Below are positions 29,941 to 41,500 of a stretch of DNA of 64,000 bases, piece after piece; positions within the stretch are counted from its first letter, which is position 1; the number at the start of each line of letters is the position of its first letter. The position numbers were made by a program, and so were the translations under genes. The stretch spans positions 3,162,001 through 3,226,000 of the forward strand of contig KQ964248.1 of assembly GCA_001566295.1 (NCBI GenBank), written 5' to 3'. This DNA is from Microdochium bolleyi (lineage: Eukaryota; Ascomycota; Sordariomycetes; Xylariales; Microdochiaceae). Below the pieces are notes generated by a model that searched no databases, was not told the origin of the DNA, and was given only the letters and a program-made list of their open reading frames with translations.

Positions 29941-31977
29941 ATGGAGATTGTCTGGGAGTCCTCCCCGCCGAGCGCCTCTGGCCAACGCGCCCACCAAGAT
30001 AAGTGTTGCCGCTCGCTGTCTGCACCACCCCCACCACGAAGCAAAAGTACTGACGCGACAGAGGTGCCTTCACCCTGCCGGAGCTGCCGCGCCCGCAAGA
30101 AGAAATGCTACCATCACACGGCGTCTCCGGCCAACCGCCGGCCCTTGCGGATGCGGGCAATACAGGCCTCTTCATCCGATGGCAGCATCAGCACAGCGAA
30201 TGCACAAACTGCGCCGCCGCAGGATCCTCCAGTGGGTAGCTCAGCCACCACAACAAGAGACACGACACCCTTCCCTGTCCGCGAAAGTGCCTACAACCCC
30301 GAGTCTGTCCTCTCAGCACTGCTTCCTCCGCAACATCAGGATGGGGCGTGCCGCTGGCAACAGCCCCAAAGCCGCATGGCCTGGTATCAGCGGCACAAGG
30401 CGCGGCGCAGCACGAAGGCGCCGACACTGACTCCCGCACACTGTGCCTATCTCGAGGAGGCGGGTGCTCTGCTCGAGCTGCCGCGGCAGACTGTGCAGGC
30501 GCTGTTGCCGCTCTACATTGCGATACTCGATGACATGGTCCCACTCGTCGACGGCCCGAGGCTGTTGCGGGATTGGAGCAACGGCACTGCTTCGCGGTAT
30601 CTGGTCAGGGCAGTGTGTCTGGCTGTGTCCAAGAGTCCTCAAGCTGCATCCTTCCTATGGCTAGAAGACCCTAGTCATGATTCGAAACCTCTCCTGGCAC
30701 TCGACTTTGCATCCCACCTGCTTTCAGGTCTGGATGCCGCACTCAAGTCGGATCTCGAACCCGACAGGATCAACCGGGTACGCATCCTCGCGCTGATGCA
30801 CCTGCACACTGATGGCCCCGGTGGCCTGGACCGATCCCTGTGCCTTCTGAGCCAGGCGATCAGCGAGGCGTGGTGTCTGTCGCTACATCACCCGCCGCCT
30901 GCGAGTGCTGCAGGTGGTGCTGCCGCGGACTCCGATGAGGAGGGCTACGCCCTTCTGTGGTGGACACTTCGTCATCTCGACAGGCTAAACAAACCCATCA
31001 CCGGGGCCGGCCCTTTCATCATCGACGACTCGAATGCAGGCATCTCGAGAATTGAGCCGGGGGATGGGCACTGGAGCTACAAGGCTCAGGTGGCGTGCGT
31101 CGCCACGAGCCTGGGAGACTTGATGGTGCACGCGACTAAAGTTTACAAGCCCAACATTGTAGACATGGGAGACCTGTGCCACGACTTTCCCGGCCTCGAA
31201 ACGCTTGTTGGGAACTTCGATCTCCAGACATTCCACTCGGCGCACCGCGCCTACTTTGAGATCTGGTACCACGTCGCCGCCATGTTGTCATGTCGCTTCA
31301 GTGCGCCGGGGACGGCTCCATATACCAGGAGATTATCTTCCGCTGATCAGGTCTTGGGAATTGTCATGGGGCAGCAGGTGGCTTCAATGGTGCCGCTGCC
31401 CTTGGTCCCGTACGCCATGTCGATGTGCACAACAGTCATTTACCGGGCTCTCAGGGACAAAAGCAGAGAGTACAACCAGGCTCTCGCAGACTTGCGTCAG
31501 TGCTCAGGAATTCTCAACGAGCTCGGGGCATGCTGGACCAGTGTTCGGGGGATCTGCAAACTAGCGAAGAAGATCTGCTCGACGACTGCGCCAGTTGAAG
31601 TTATGGGAGCTGATGCCGACGCAATCAACGCCCGCGCGATTGATCAGAGTGCACTAAGGCCAGGCCCTGGTATTGCGGCCACAGCAGGCGACGCAGCTTA
31701 TTCTGCCGCTTCGGACCCGACCATGAACCTGACGGATCCGAATATTCTGCCTGATTCCACCCTTCTTGGCACAGCTGAGGTCGACTTGGTGCCGGCGTAC
31801 GCAAAAGACGACACCTGGGCATCACACATGGACCCATCTTCTTACTTCTTGATGGACTCGACATTCCACCTCGATTTTAACACTGACATGTTCAGCATAT
31901 TGATGGAAGATCCGGCTCTGCAGGAGCTCGCTCCTTTCATAGATGATAGCATCGCAGACTCTACTCAAAGACACTGA
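29941..31977 (+). CDS. Fungal-type transcription factor with atypical zinc cluster
   Basis: About 678 residues from the ATG at 29941; an in-frame Met at 29818 is also possible. The DNA-binding end shows PCRSCRARKKKC, a perfect half of a Zn2Cys6 cluster (C-x2-C-x6-C), but the other three Cys are not in frame nearby. Only a CC pair lies 30 residues upstream. Either a short 5' intron is missed or the cluster is degenerate. The remainder is a typical fungal regulatory region: LPRQTVQALLPLYIAILDDMVPLVDG, RVRILALMHLHTDGPGGLDRS, and WWTLRHLDRLNKPITGAGPF, with an acidic C-terminus. Its position directly after the rhamnosidase and close to the sugar porter makes it the natural candidate pathway regulator. 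Family members beside GH78 genes commonly regulate them. Confidence 0.75.
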   Translation: MEIVWESSPPSASGQRAHQDKCCRSLSAPPPPRSKSTDATEVPSPCRSCRARKKKCYHHTASPANRRPLRMRAIQASSSDGSISTANAQTAPPQDPPVGSSATTTRDTTPFPVRESAYNPESVLSALLPPQHQDGACRWQQPQSRMAWYQRHKARRSTKAPTLTPAHCAYLEEAGALLELPRQTVQALLPLYIAILDDMVPLVDGPRLLRDWSNGTASRYLVRAVCLAVSKSPQAASFLWLEDPSHDSKPLLALDFASHLLSGLDAALKSDLEPDRINRVRILALMHLHTDGPGGLDRSLCLLSQAISEAWCLSLHHPPPASAAGGAAADSDEEGYALLWWTLRHLDRLNKPITGAGPFIIDDSNAGISRIEPGDGHWSYKAQVACVATSLGDLMVHATKVYKPNIVDMGDLCHDFPGLETLVGNFDLQTFHSAHRAYFEIWYHVAAMLSCRFSAPGTAPYTRRLSSADQVLGIVMGQQVASMVPLPLVPYAMSMCTTVIYRALRDKSREYNQALADLRQCSGILNELGACWTSVRGICKLAKKICSTTAPVEVMGADADAINARAIDQSALRPGPGIAATAGDAAYSAASDPTMNLTDPNILPDSTLLGTAEVDLVPAYAKDDTWASHMDPSSYFLMDSTFHLDFNTDMFSILMEDPALQELAPFIDDSIADSTQRH

Positions 31978-32407
31978 ATTCATTTCTGCCAACTGAATGC
32001 GGACAAGCTAATAGCGCGCCGATATATCCTCAATATTTCTCTCTAGTATCCGGCAGCAACCACGGCAGTATCGGGTGCTCGCATTGTGGCTGTTATGGGA
32101 GGGTTTGCCGTCACATGCCAGACGGAATCTTAGCGTAGTCTACAGATTGCATCCTGGTCTTTCATGCTGGTGCTGGTACTACTGACCGATGTGAGATACC
32201 AATGGCCAAGGAAGAGCTGTTATTGCTAGGGCCGGTCGCACTAACTATAATAGGTCACATACTTGAACGTTCGGCATGAGGCATGCCGCAGTTCATTGAG
32301 CTGTCGACTCCCCGGCACAATCTCCCTCGCACAGTGACTGGTTAACACAACCAAGTTGTTCTTTTCTCAGAGGTCCAGAAGCGCAGCTGTTCTTGGTTTC
32401 TCTTAGT
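31978..32407. other. Intergenic region between convergent genes
   Basis: About 430 nt with no gene, holding the 3' ends of the regulator and the Gfo/Idh/MocA gene. Confidence 0.5.
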
Positions 32408-33733
32408 CTACCACTTCACTAGATCTTGTACCATGACTGGCAACCCGGAAGCCATGGATTTGTTGGCCCCGACTCCCACCAACACCGCATTTCCACCATC
32501 TCTGATGCTCGCGGCCCGGCGATACTTGTCCTCCGCCTTCACCGGTAGAAGCACGTCGGCCAATAGCACAGGATCTCCGCCGCCGTGGCCTCCCTCCTGT
32601 TTGTTCACAGGAACAACGTATGGCTCAGCGAATAAGGGGTAGACCACAATCTTGGTCTCCTCCACGCCACCCTGGATGTAGCCCTTCTGATCCTCGCTCG
32701 GTTCTTCCGTGATTGGCTCGCCGCCGGGGTGGTAGTGCGACTCGACAACGTTGATCTCGAGCCTGCCCTTGTCTCCGTTGAAGACACACCGGTAACCCTC
32801 CCAGGGAGCGTATGCGTAGGTGTTGTATGTCATGACCGCCCTGTTAGCATACTTGACGATCATGCTGAGGTTGTCCTCGATTGTGATACCCTCGGCAAAG
32901 CAGTTGCGATCCCGGATGTAGCCGTCTTCATGCTCGGCCTCGAGGTACAGCTTCTTCAGCTGCGCATTCTCGCTGAGCTGGAAAGCAAAGGGGTCTTTCT
33001 TGCTGGCCTCCGGGTCGTCGCTGTAGCGCTCCGACACGTTCTGGACGCCGCGCTTCTGCGCGTTCTCCTTGCCGTAGAAGCGCAGGTCGCCGAGGCAGAA
33101 GACGAGCACGGGCTCGGTCGCGAGCCAGAAGTGCACGAGATCGAAGTGGTGGATGCTCTTGTGCATCTGGATGCCGCCGCTCGTCTCCTTGGAGCGGTGC
33201 CAGCGGCGCATAAAGTCCGAGCCGTGCGCACAGTCGAGGATCCAGTCCATGTGCACGGTGGCGATCTCGCCAATGACCCCCGAAGCAATGAGCTCGCGGA
33301 CCTTGGTGTGGTGCGGAGAGTAGCGGTAGTTGAAGAGGACGCGGACCTGCTTGCCCGTGCGCTTCTCGGCGTCGATCATCGCCTGCAGCTTCTCCTCGTC
33401 GATGGTCATGGGCTTCTCGGTGATGGCGTCGCAGCCGAGCTCCATGGCGCGGATGCAGTAGACATGGTGATACAGGTCGATGGTAGTGACGATGACAGCG
33501 TGGGGTTTCGTCTCGGCGACCATCTGGTCGAACTGCTCGGCCTTGTAGGTGGGCTTGCGCGTGCCGCCAATCTCCTCGATGCGGTCGTTGGCTGCATTCA
33601 TGCGCGTCTGGTTCGTGTCGCACAGCCCGACCAGCTCCGCGTTGTCCTTGAAGTCGCGGATGATGCCCTGGTAGTAGAAAGCCGAGCGGATGCCCAGCCC
33701 GACAATGGCGTACCTCTTGACTTCGTTGGCCAT
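32408..33733 (-). CDS. Gfo/Idh/MocA-family NAD(P)-dependent oxidoreductase
   Basis: 441 residues, intronless. The N-terminal Rossmann fold has YAIVGLGIRSAFY (glycine motif G12-G14). The family EKP motif is at 106-108 (EKPMT), its Lys being the catalytic-site residue. Further landmarks are FNYRYSPHHTKVRELI and the substrate-side HKSIHHFDLVHFW, where the His/Asp usually bind the sugar. The start at 33733 (MANEVKRY) is preferred over 33787. Members oxidise sugars, inositols, glucosides or sugar acids. Its place between a rhamnosidase cluster and a GH115 glucuronidase suggests a sugar or sugar-acid substrate, but this is context only. Confidence 0.88.
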   Translation of the reverse strand: MANEVKRYAIVGLGIRSAFYYQGIIRDFKDNAELVGLCDTNQTRMNAANDRIEEIGGTRKPTYKAEQFDQMVAETKPHAVIVTTIDLYHHVYCIRAMELGCDAITEKPMTIDEEKLQAMIDAEKRTGKQVRVLFNYRYSPHHTKVRELIASGVIGEIATVHMDWILDCAHGSDFMRRWHRSKETSGGIQMHKSIHHFDLVHFWLATEPVLVFCLGDLRFYGKENAQKRGVQNVSERYSDDPEASKKDPFAFQLSENAQLKKLYLEAEHEDGYIRDRNCFAEGITIEDNLSMIVKYANRAVMTYNTYAYAPWEGYRCVFNGDKGRLEINVVESHYHPGGEPITEEPSEDQKGYIQGGVEETKIVVYPLFAEPYVVPVNKQEGGHGGGDPVLLADVLLPVKAEDKYRRAASIRDGGNAVLVGVGANKSMASGLPVMVQDLVKW

Positions 33734-34321
33734 GATGAAAGAGGCTATGATTTGGAATGTGGAAAGAGAAAATACAACAAAGGGCAACGGGTTTTTGGTT
33801 GTGTCGTGAACTCGTTACTACTTTATTCTATGGATTTGACTGGTCCTTTTATAACTTTCTGCAAAGGGCATTCTCCTGCAACAGCGGTTCGTCTTTGCCA
33901 ATTGTCTACGTCGATCTCATGCAAAGTGTGGTCTCGGTACTCCAGAAGTCGTGTCTGTGGATGGACACAGCGTCAAGACATGAACCCAAAACAGGCAGTC
34001 GAGCCGCTCCGCTGGACTCAAAGCCGACCCAAAAACGGCAACTCGGCCGCCCACCCCGGCCTTTACTGGCAGAGACCCCGCCTTTCCCAGGCACCATGAC
34101 GTAGTCAGGGCCGACGGCATGGAGGAGGAGGAGCTCAGCAACGAGTCACAATGCTTGTAGGCGACAGGATGCATCTCTCTAATGCACCGAGCGGTTTTCA
34201 ATGTGTCAAGACTGTGAGGCGTCTGGCTTGGCATTGTGTTGTCGCAGCGGCACGGGGGGCGGCCCCCATGACAGAGCAGGACCGTAGACGGAGACTCGGG
34301 GACAATCTATGGATAGCCTCT
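33734..34321. other. Intergenic region, no gene seen
   Basis: About 590 nt: promoter of the Gfo/Idh/MocA gene (minus strand) and the 3' flank of the MFS gene. No coding frame of note. Confidence 0.5.
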
Positions 34322-36180
34322 TCAGTAGGACCACACTCTCTTGGTGCCCCTGGCGTCTGTCACGCCGAGCTTGTTCATCCGTGCATACCAAAGCCTCAGG
34401 CCGATGGCGACCACTGCGACGAAGAAGCTGCAGCCGGCGCACGTGAAGTTGCCCGTCGGATATCCTATGCTCGCCTCCGCGGGTTTCCATATCCACTGTG
34501 CAATGATTTGACCGATGCCTGCACATGAGTTATGGATCGCAATAGCCATGGGGATGCTATTGGCCGAGTAGGAAGTTAGTAACCCGTGCTGACACGAGAA
34601 AAGGCTCGAACCATCAATAGTGCAGAGCTAGATGGGGCCCAGAGACTTACGTCAACAAACTCGGCGTGTTGCAAGTTACCCAGTTCGTCATCGAGGGTGC
34701 ACAGGGAAACGCTCCAGCCGCTGCAAGACACAGGCACCCATACCGTGCCGCGTAGGCCGTCGACGGGAGGAGGCCAGCCGTCAGCCATCCGACGCCGCCA
34801 GCGATGGAGAGCCCGGCAATGTGCCAGCCGCGTGCGTCGTAGCGGTCGGCAGTGTAGGACATTGTGATGGCGATGCAGAAGCCAACAACCCACGGTGGGA
34901 CTGTCATCAGCTGTGCTTGGACTGAAGCGTAACCTAGCCCAGTGACGATTGTGGGCGCGAAGAAGGTGAACGAGCCCTGCAGGGTGACATTCGCGATCTG
35001 GCAGTACCAAGGTCGGTCAGTAGCGTAACCCAAGCATGCCACTCGTGACTATGGCTTACATATGCACAGTAGTGTGCCAGCATCCGGGGGTTGAAGAATG
35101 TCTCGATGAGCTCATGCCTTGAGGCATGTTCCCTGTTGTAGCCCCCACCACGGTCTTTGAGGCGGTCCTCAGCCAACTGCCGGTCCTCTGCTGTCAAGAA
35201 CTTCGCACGGGCAGGATAGTCCGGCAAAATAAGCAAGGTTGGCAGCACACTCAGTACGGTGATGATACCTTCAATGATGAAGAGCCATCGGAAGCCTTGA
35301 AGCCTTGCAGCCCCGTTGATGTGGCCGATGCCATAACTGATCGATCCACCAAAGGCGCCTGCTAGGTTGCAGAAAGCGATGACAAGCGCGATCCGAAATG
35401 CTCGCTCGTTGTGGCTGTACCAGATGGTGATGAGATACACGATGCCTGGAAATCATCAGTATACTGAAGGAATGGACTTCGTGTCCGCGCAAGCTTACCA
35501 GGAAAGAAGCCAGCCTCGAACTGCAAGTTGAACCAATACCATTAGTACTTTGCTGAACATGAACACTGAATTACAACATTGGGTGGTAATTTTGACTCAC
35601 AACCCCGATCAGAAGCCGTGGTGCCAGGACTGTGGCGTAGTTCTGGACCGCAACTGTGCACGTTGGTCAGCCTTATTCTGATTCAAGCATACAGGACAGG
35701 AACACTGCGGCAACCTACAGAATGCAATAGTCACGACGCCCCTGGTAACAATGTTAGTAGGGTAAAAGCTCACTGGTCTGCTTGCAGATTGACTGACCAT
35801 GCGAAGAGCAGGAAAGCCAGCCAGACCGACGGCCGAACATAGTGTTTCATCACCCAGTTCGAAGGGATCTCGAACACGGCATACGCCACGGAGAACAGCG
35901 TGAGCGTGATCGAGTAGTCGAATGCCGTCATGCCCGTCTGGCTGAGCATGTCGTCTCCCGTTTCCGCATTGAGGACTTTCGCGTTGCCAATGTTACCCCG
36001 ATCGAGGAAGTTGAGCAAGTAGAGCCAGCAGCACAACGGGATGATGCGGATGTCGAGGAGCCGGTTGAGCGCCTTGTTTCGCTGGGCATCGTGGGCATCA
36101 GCGGTGTCGTGTGCGGGGTGGCTCGGGGATGCCGACTCCTGCGATAGAATGATGTCAGCGGATCTCTTGATTTGGAGCAC
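34322..36180 (-). CDS. MFS transporter, anion:cation symporter (Dal5/Tna1-like) family
   Basis: At least seven exons with six introns that close cleanly by phase. The junctions read FAW-GVVTIAF, F-FAVQNYATVLAPRLLIGV, FEAGFFPG-IVYLITIWYSHNER, AHYCAY-IANVTLQGSF, and NTPSLLT-IPMAIAIHNS. About twelve TM helices are present, with LNFLDRGNIGNAK in the first loop, the family hallmark. The family carries allantoate, nicotinate, pantothenate, biotin or sugar acids with protons. The N-terminus is unresolved: the frame runs upstream to 36180 but begins with GTG after an in-frame stop, so a short 5' exon is probably missing (the ATG at 36238 is out of frame). The substrate is unknown. Sugar-acid transport would fit the neighbouring glucuronidase. 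Confidence 0.8.
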
Positions 36181-36901
36181 TTCCCGGAGTGCGGCCTATT
36201 GGAGATGACTCCAAGTGTCTCGATGATGGTGGTTTCTCCATGGTCGGGCTGATGTGTCTTCTGAGGTATGAAACGTGCCTGCAGCTACTTATCCTGAGGA
36301 GAAAGATGAGGAAGCGTGGCCGGTGGTCGCTGTATTTCAGCAAGTAGGTCCCGATGTCATCGTTTTGTCCTCATCGGTTCGAGCGTGCAGGTGCCCATGC
36401 GGACTCCAACTAGTCGCCTCTGAACCACTATACTATGAGGTGGAGCGGTACTGCAGATCGCCATCGCTGTGCGGGGTAAAGCACATCATGACGAGACGGA
36501 GTTGTCAAGAGTCCGACCCTTTGGCGTCTATCCTGCCGAGAAGCCGTATCATAAATTTAGTATAGTTTGTGAGAGATGTGTAAAGTGTACGATTGGCCAG
36601 CGATGCGAGAAACCAAAGGTGCACAATGAGTTCCAGTGACCACGTCAGATCAAGTACAAACTCGACTGCCGAGTATAGATCAAATAGCAAGGACCCGGAA
36701 AAGCCTCTCCGCTACCCCTGTGTGGCCTTCCATATGATTTGGAGGCGCAAGGCTGCGTGATTCGACGATGGAGAGTCGTATCGCTACTCGAAAATCAGAA
36801 CCTAGACCCATTGATGTAAATCCCAAAGAGAATATTGAAAACAATCCACAGCAGTCTTATAGGCTTCCCCGACGACGGACCTGACCGATGGGGCGAGCCG
36901 C
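36181..36901. other. Intergenic region, AT-richer than neighbours
   Basis: About 720 nt without a recognisable gene. The missing 5' exon of the MFS gene may lie at its left edge. Confidence 0.45.
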
Positions 36902-37790
36902 TTAGCTCGGGGCAGAACCTGCTGCAGACTCCTTCTCCTGTTGCAGCCTTTCACGGCGCGCCCAGCTGGCAATTCTTTTCTTCATCACGGCGCGATCCTT
37001 GACAAAATCTTGTCTGAGCCGGATCTCGTTTGTCGGCCCCGGGATGACCATCCAATCCAGTGTTGCAGCATCTGGCTCTGCAACCTCAGGCTCAACTTCC
37101 TTCGACTTCATAATGTTATCATGCATGCTTATGAGCCAGGGATGGACGGCTGGGAGTCGAGAGTCAGAGTCCGCCACGCAACATTTCTTTCTTAGAAGCT
37201 TAGAGGAAACTTACCGCTGATGTAGTCCTTAACGGTGACAGAACCGTTTGCAGTAGAAGGAGTTACCGTCAGCGTCTGACTCTTGTTGACCGGCTGGTCC
37301 TCCCCACAGCATTGGAGCAGACATCGTATGTCGGGGTCCCCATCGGCCCGCCGGCCCCTCTCAAAAGTGGTCGGCTCCACGCCGCGGTGGTCGTCGCCGA
37401 GGTCGCCGTATCTGACCCACTCGCCAGCCTCGCGGCAGTGAGCCAGACTGCACATTTCTCGGTGCGTCCCCATCCACCGGGTCTCCAGCTCGTCGAGATC
37501 TTGGCTGGAAGTCACGATGGAGGAGACCTTAGGCTCGGTCAGTGGCCGAGAGGCGAGCTCGTGCCATGTGTCATCCGCCTCTCCCGGCTCGGCAGGCTTG
37601 AAGAACATTTCGAGATCCTCGTCGACGTACATCATGGGGGCTACTGAGATGCACGCAGGGAACTCGCCGCGGAGGGCCAGAAGAGGTTGGAGACGTAGTC
37701 GGCGAAGCGGAAGACAGGGACATCCTGTCGATTCTCTGAGAGCGCTTCCCACAAGGAGTACGGAGGTTGGTCTTGTTGCAGGTCTGCCAT
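36902..37790 (-). pseudogene. Hypothetical gene with an apparent frame break near its 5' end
   Basis: The 3' part is coherent: a frame covering MMYVDEDLEMFFKPAEP, RPLTEPKVSSIVTSSQDLDELE and VTVKDYISG joins through a GTAAGT-CTCCCAG phase-1 intron to AVHPWLISMHDNIMKSKEV and ends at 36902. Upstream, a different frame from the ATG at 37790 (MADLQQDQPPYSLWEALSEN ... FADYVSNLFW) also reads like real protein but stops at 37641-37643. No intron of credible length links the two frames, so a small indel is likely. If the break is real, the remaining gene could start at 37635 or 37632. I recognise no domain, although similar hypothetical proteins are common in Sordariomycetes. Function unknown. Confidence 0.5.
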
Positions 37791-38507
37791 AGTTCGGCGT
37801 GTACGGCGGCTGAGTAGTCGGTCGTCTCGATGGGTTGCAGTCCCCGGGGGGGAGATGGGGGGGGGGGGGGGGGGGGGTAATGAAGAATAAGTCGAAACAG
37901 CTTCAAATCACAAGACCAGGAAAGAATAATGGCCTGCTGTTGTGCAACCAACACCCTGCGCGAAGTGGAGCTTTTCAACACAGTGAGTCGCACGAATCGA
38001 CTCGGCACGGGCCAGAGCTCCGCGAAGCGCCGGGGAACCCCTGCATGCATTGACGCTAGAGTACCTAGCCGTAATGGTGTGGATATGGAGGAGTGGGCTA
38101 TATAAGTTGGTACCTATACTAGCCGTACTGGGGTAATACTACTTACCTCTTCACTGTTAGTATCCAGGTCAGAAATAGGTTCCGCCTTGCAAGCTTCGCC
38201 GTTAATCGCCATATAGCCCTGAACCTCGCTACCGGCTACGACGACTTAACCTTGTCCAGCTAACCTCTAGGAGGGTAACGTCTACTTCTTCCTCGACTCC
38301 GACTTTTGGTATGATCTCTAGGTCGCGCGCGCGCTTCCGACGTATAGATGTTGTAGCTCAAGATAGATTATAAGGTGCACTGTGCAACCACGGTAAAGAG
38401 CCAGTTTGCAATACGTAAGTGACCGCATCTTTCATGGGCGGGTATGAACCTACAGGAAATTGGGGGATCTGCACTATCAAACATCACGCCTTCGCGATCA
38501 AGATGGG
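37791..38507. other. Intergenic region with G run and possible mutated-repeat relic
   Basis: Contains an uninterrupted run of 21 G at 37857-37877. From about 38050 to 38400 the sequence changes character: it is rich in TA steps, with many TAG/CTA triplets and no open frame, unlike the GC-rich flanks. That is what a short transposon remnant hit by repeat-induced point mutation looks like, but no terminal repeats or transposase motif are visible. Confidence 0.4.
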
Positions 38508-41500
38508 TCATCTCTCTGCCGCGGCCAGCCGCCTACTAGCAGGCGGTCCTAGGTAACTTTCCTTCACACCACCGAGATCCAGCACCGCCTTCTCGAACAT
38601 GACATTGGAATGCAACAGTCTAACGAGAAGAGTGTGCTTCCCAGACGGCAGGGCCCCGAACTCGTGCCGGCGCTTCCACGCACAGTCCTGCACGGCCGTA
38701 GCCCACCCAGGAGGCAACTCGCCCTTGTTGCGTGGCTCCTCGACGAGTCGCTGCTTGTCGAAGAGCTGCCCGTTGAGGGACACGCTGTACTGCATTACTT
38801 CGTCCGGGTCGAGGTCGAGCGTCATGTTGAAGTACAGTGTCAGGACTGCGGGTTGGTTGGTCTCCCAAATGTACATGTCGTAGACGAGGTCTGAGGCTTT
38901 GGGGGAGCTTGACGCAGAGGCTATGTGTTCGAGAGCGATCGAGCCTGACCCGAGCCGGCTCACCTTCGGCAGCAGGCGATAGCCAGACGGGAGAGCAGTC
39001 GGTGATGTCGCGGGGATCGAGACGTAGCCATCAGACTCGACGAATCCCGTGAAGGCTGCGAGAGTGCTGTCGTCGATGCGTCTGTTCTGAACTGGCAGAT
39101 GAATCTGCTCAAAGTCATCCAGATACGGGCCGTAATTCCCCCCTTTCGTCCGCACGTCGATCAGCACCTCCTCCTCAAAACCCCTCGGCACCTGTTCCCA
39201 GTCTATCGAAACGTGAATCCGCACGTCAGGCTGGCCCGGGACCAAGCGGCCTGACATGCTCGAGAGCTTGACCCAGTCATGCGGAACCTTGCACTCCCAG
39301 TCCAGCGTCTTCGTGCCGCGCGTGTACAGCTCGAACCAGCGACTCTCGGCACCATAACGCGTCATCCTTTCGAGTGTCACGCCCGGAACCAGATCCCTCC
39401 GGCTAGGATGCGTGCGGTCGCTCTCCTCGTTGCACACTCCCGGCCTCACGCCCGTGTGGCCCTCGACGGAGACGCCCATCTGACCCACGACGGGATTGCT
39501 GTCCTGCCTTGCCTGCACGAAAGACAGGCCACTGATCATGTCCCTGCTCGGGGCGTGCCAGGTGTCGTTGAATCCGTAGTGTGTCTGGCGCATGATGTGG
39601 TTCCATTTGCCCTCGAGTATGCTATGGAATTCCTCGCTCAGGGCAAAGTCGGCGTCGAACAGGTCCAGCACGGTTCGCGCGGCCTTGTTCGCCGTGTTGC
39701 GTCGCTGAGCAGCCCAGAACTGGTTACGCGCCTGGTTTATGCGGAGGGAGGTGTAGATAGTCGTAGCCTTGACTGGGTGGAGGACCAGCTCGAAGAATGT
39801 AGCACGATGTGAGTCCGAGACTTGGGTATCGCTTGCGTGCTGAACTGCGGCCAGGAGTTTCTGCCACTCCACCTCAATCTGCTCTGCTTCATTGTAGTGA
39901 AGTAGCGAAAAGTTAGGAGCCTCGATGTGCTCGTGACGCCGGATCGCGACGAGCTGGTCATACCTGTCCCAGGTGGAGGCGATAAATGGCGCGATGCTGG
40001 AATCGAATTCGCGCTCCGCCATTGTCTCGTAGAAGTTGTGGAAGGAGTCAGCCTTGATCGAGTCGATGTCCCAGGCGAGGGCCATGGCAAAGGTCAACGG
40101 CACTTCCATCGGCTTGATGTCGCCCACGTTGAATACCCAGATCTGGCGAGCGTCCCGCCTGTGGGCTTCCTGGAGTTGGTGCCAGGTCTTGCCGAGGGAG
40201 TTTGAGTTGATCCACTGTGGAATATGCGTGAGTGTGTATCACGTTTGGTCAAGGGATGGATTGTGGCTTACTTTGTAGCTTCGAGGATGTCCGACGTACT
40301 CGAAGTGATAGTAAATCTACTCTTGAGTCAGTATGCAGCCCTGCCGAACGAATTTACAATGTTAAACTTACGCCGGCGCCGCCTTTTCGTCCTCGCTCGG
40401 CTTTACTCGGTAGTCTTCTGATGCTGCCAAAGTTGTCATCGGCGAAGAGAAGAGTAACATCGTCTGGAACCACGAGCTTTCCAGCATCATAGTACTCTTG
40501 AACCTCCTTGTACAGTGCCAGGAGTTCTTTGCAGCGATTAGACTGCTGTCAGTAAAATGAGTTTCGAGCAAAATTCGAGATCCACTGGAACTCACGTGGG
40601 ACAGTTTTCTCTGCACCAGTGCGTGTCTTGATGAGATGCCTCTGCGTGTTTAGAACATCCTGGACAACACCAGCGGGATCATCGGTAGCCATCGCCTTGT
40701 CGTACTCTCCTCGCATGCCCATCGTGTAGTACGACTCGTATGACAGTCCACGCTTGAGACCCTCGTCGAAGAACTGTGTGATCTCCTCCTTGTGGCTGAT
40801 CCACGACCAGGTTCCCCGCTCGTATTTGTCGAACCACTCGTTCGTCGCCCTCTGCATCGGCTCGTGGTGGGAAGTTGACATGACGATTCCGTACTCGTCG
40901 GCCGTCTTCTGGTTCTCCTCGTCATCCACAAAGAAAGATGACCCTGGGTTCGGGTAGCCCGGCCACATGGCCGGCCACATGAAGTTTGCCTAATCCAAAG
41001 CTTCGTTAGCATACTTCATGCAATACGTTTTATGCTGGCCAAGGCAACAGGGAGGTTCCGCACCTTTAAGCGGAGCAACAGGTCAAAGACCTTGATGTGG
41101 AACTCCTTGCCATATTTGCCGAATTTCTCAATCACGAGGCCGGTCAGGGCTGGCGCCTCGTCGTTGATGAAGATGCCCCTGTACTTGACACTGGGGGATC
41201 TGCTCTGGTACGACGTCGGCAGCGCATAGATCTTGTCGTGCTTCTTGACGGGGACATCTGCCCACCAGTGCCACGGGGAAACCCCAATCTGCTCTGTGAT
41301 GGTGTAGACACCGTAGATGGCACCTCGCTTGTCACTCCCCGCAATGACAAACGCCCGCTCGCATTCCGGAAGACAGCTGGGCTTGTCGATGATAGCCGTG
41401 GAGAAGCATTCCCATTGACCGCCGAGAGACGTCGGGTTGAGCTCGCCCGACGCGATCAAAGATTGGACAAGGGCGGATGACTTCACGGTGCCGACGATGA

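Noticed and set aside
36155..36238. Short ATG frame (MEKPPSSRHLES) as first exon of the anion symporter
   Set aside because: The only nearby donor (GTGCTC) gives the wrong phase for the next exon, so the join would not read through.
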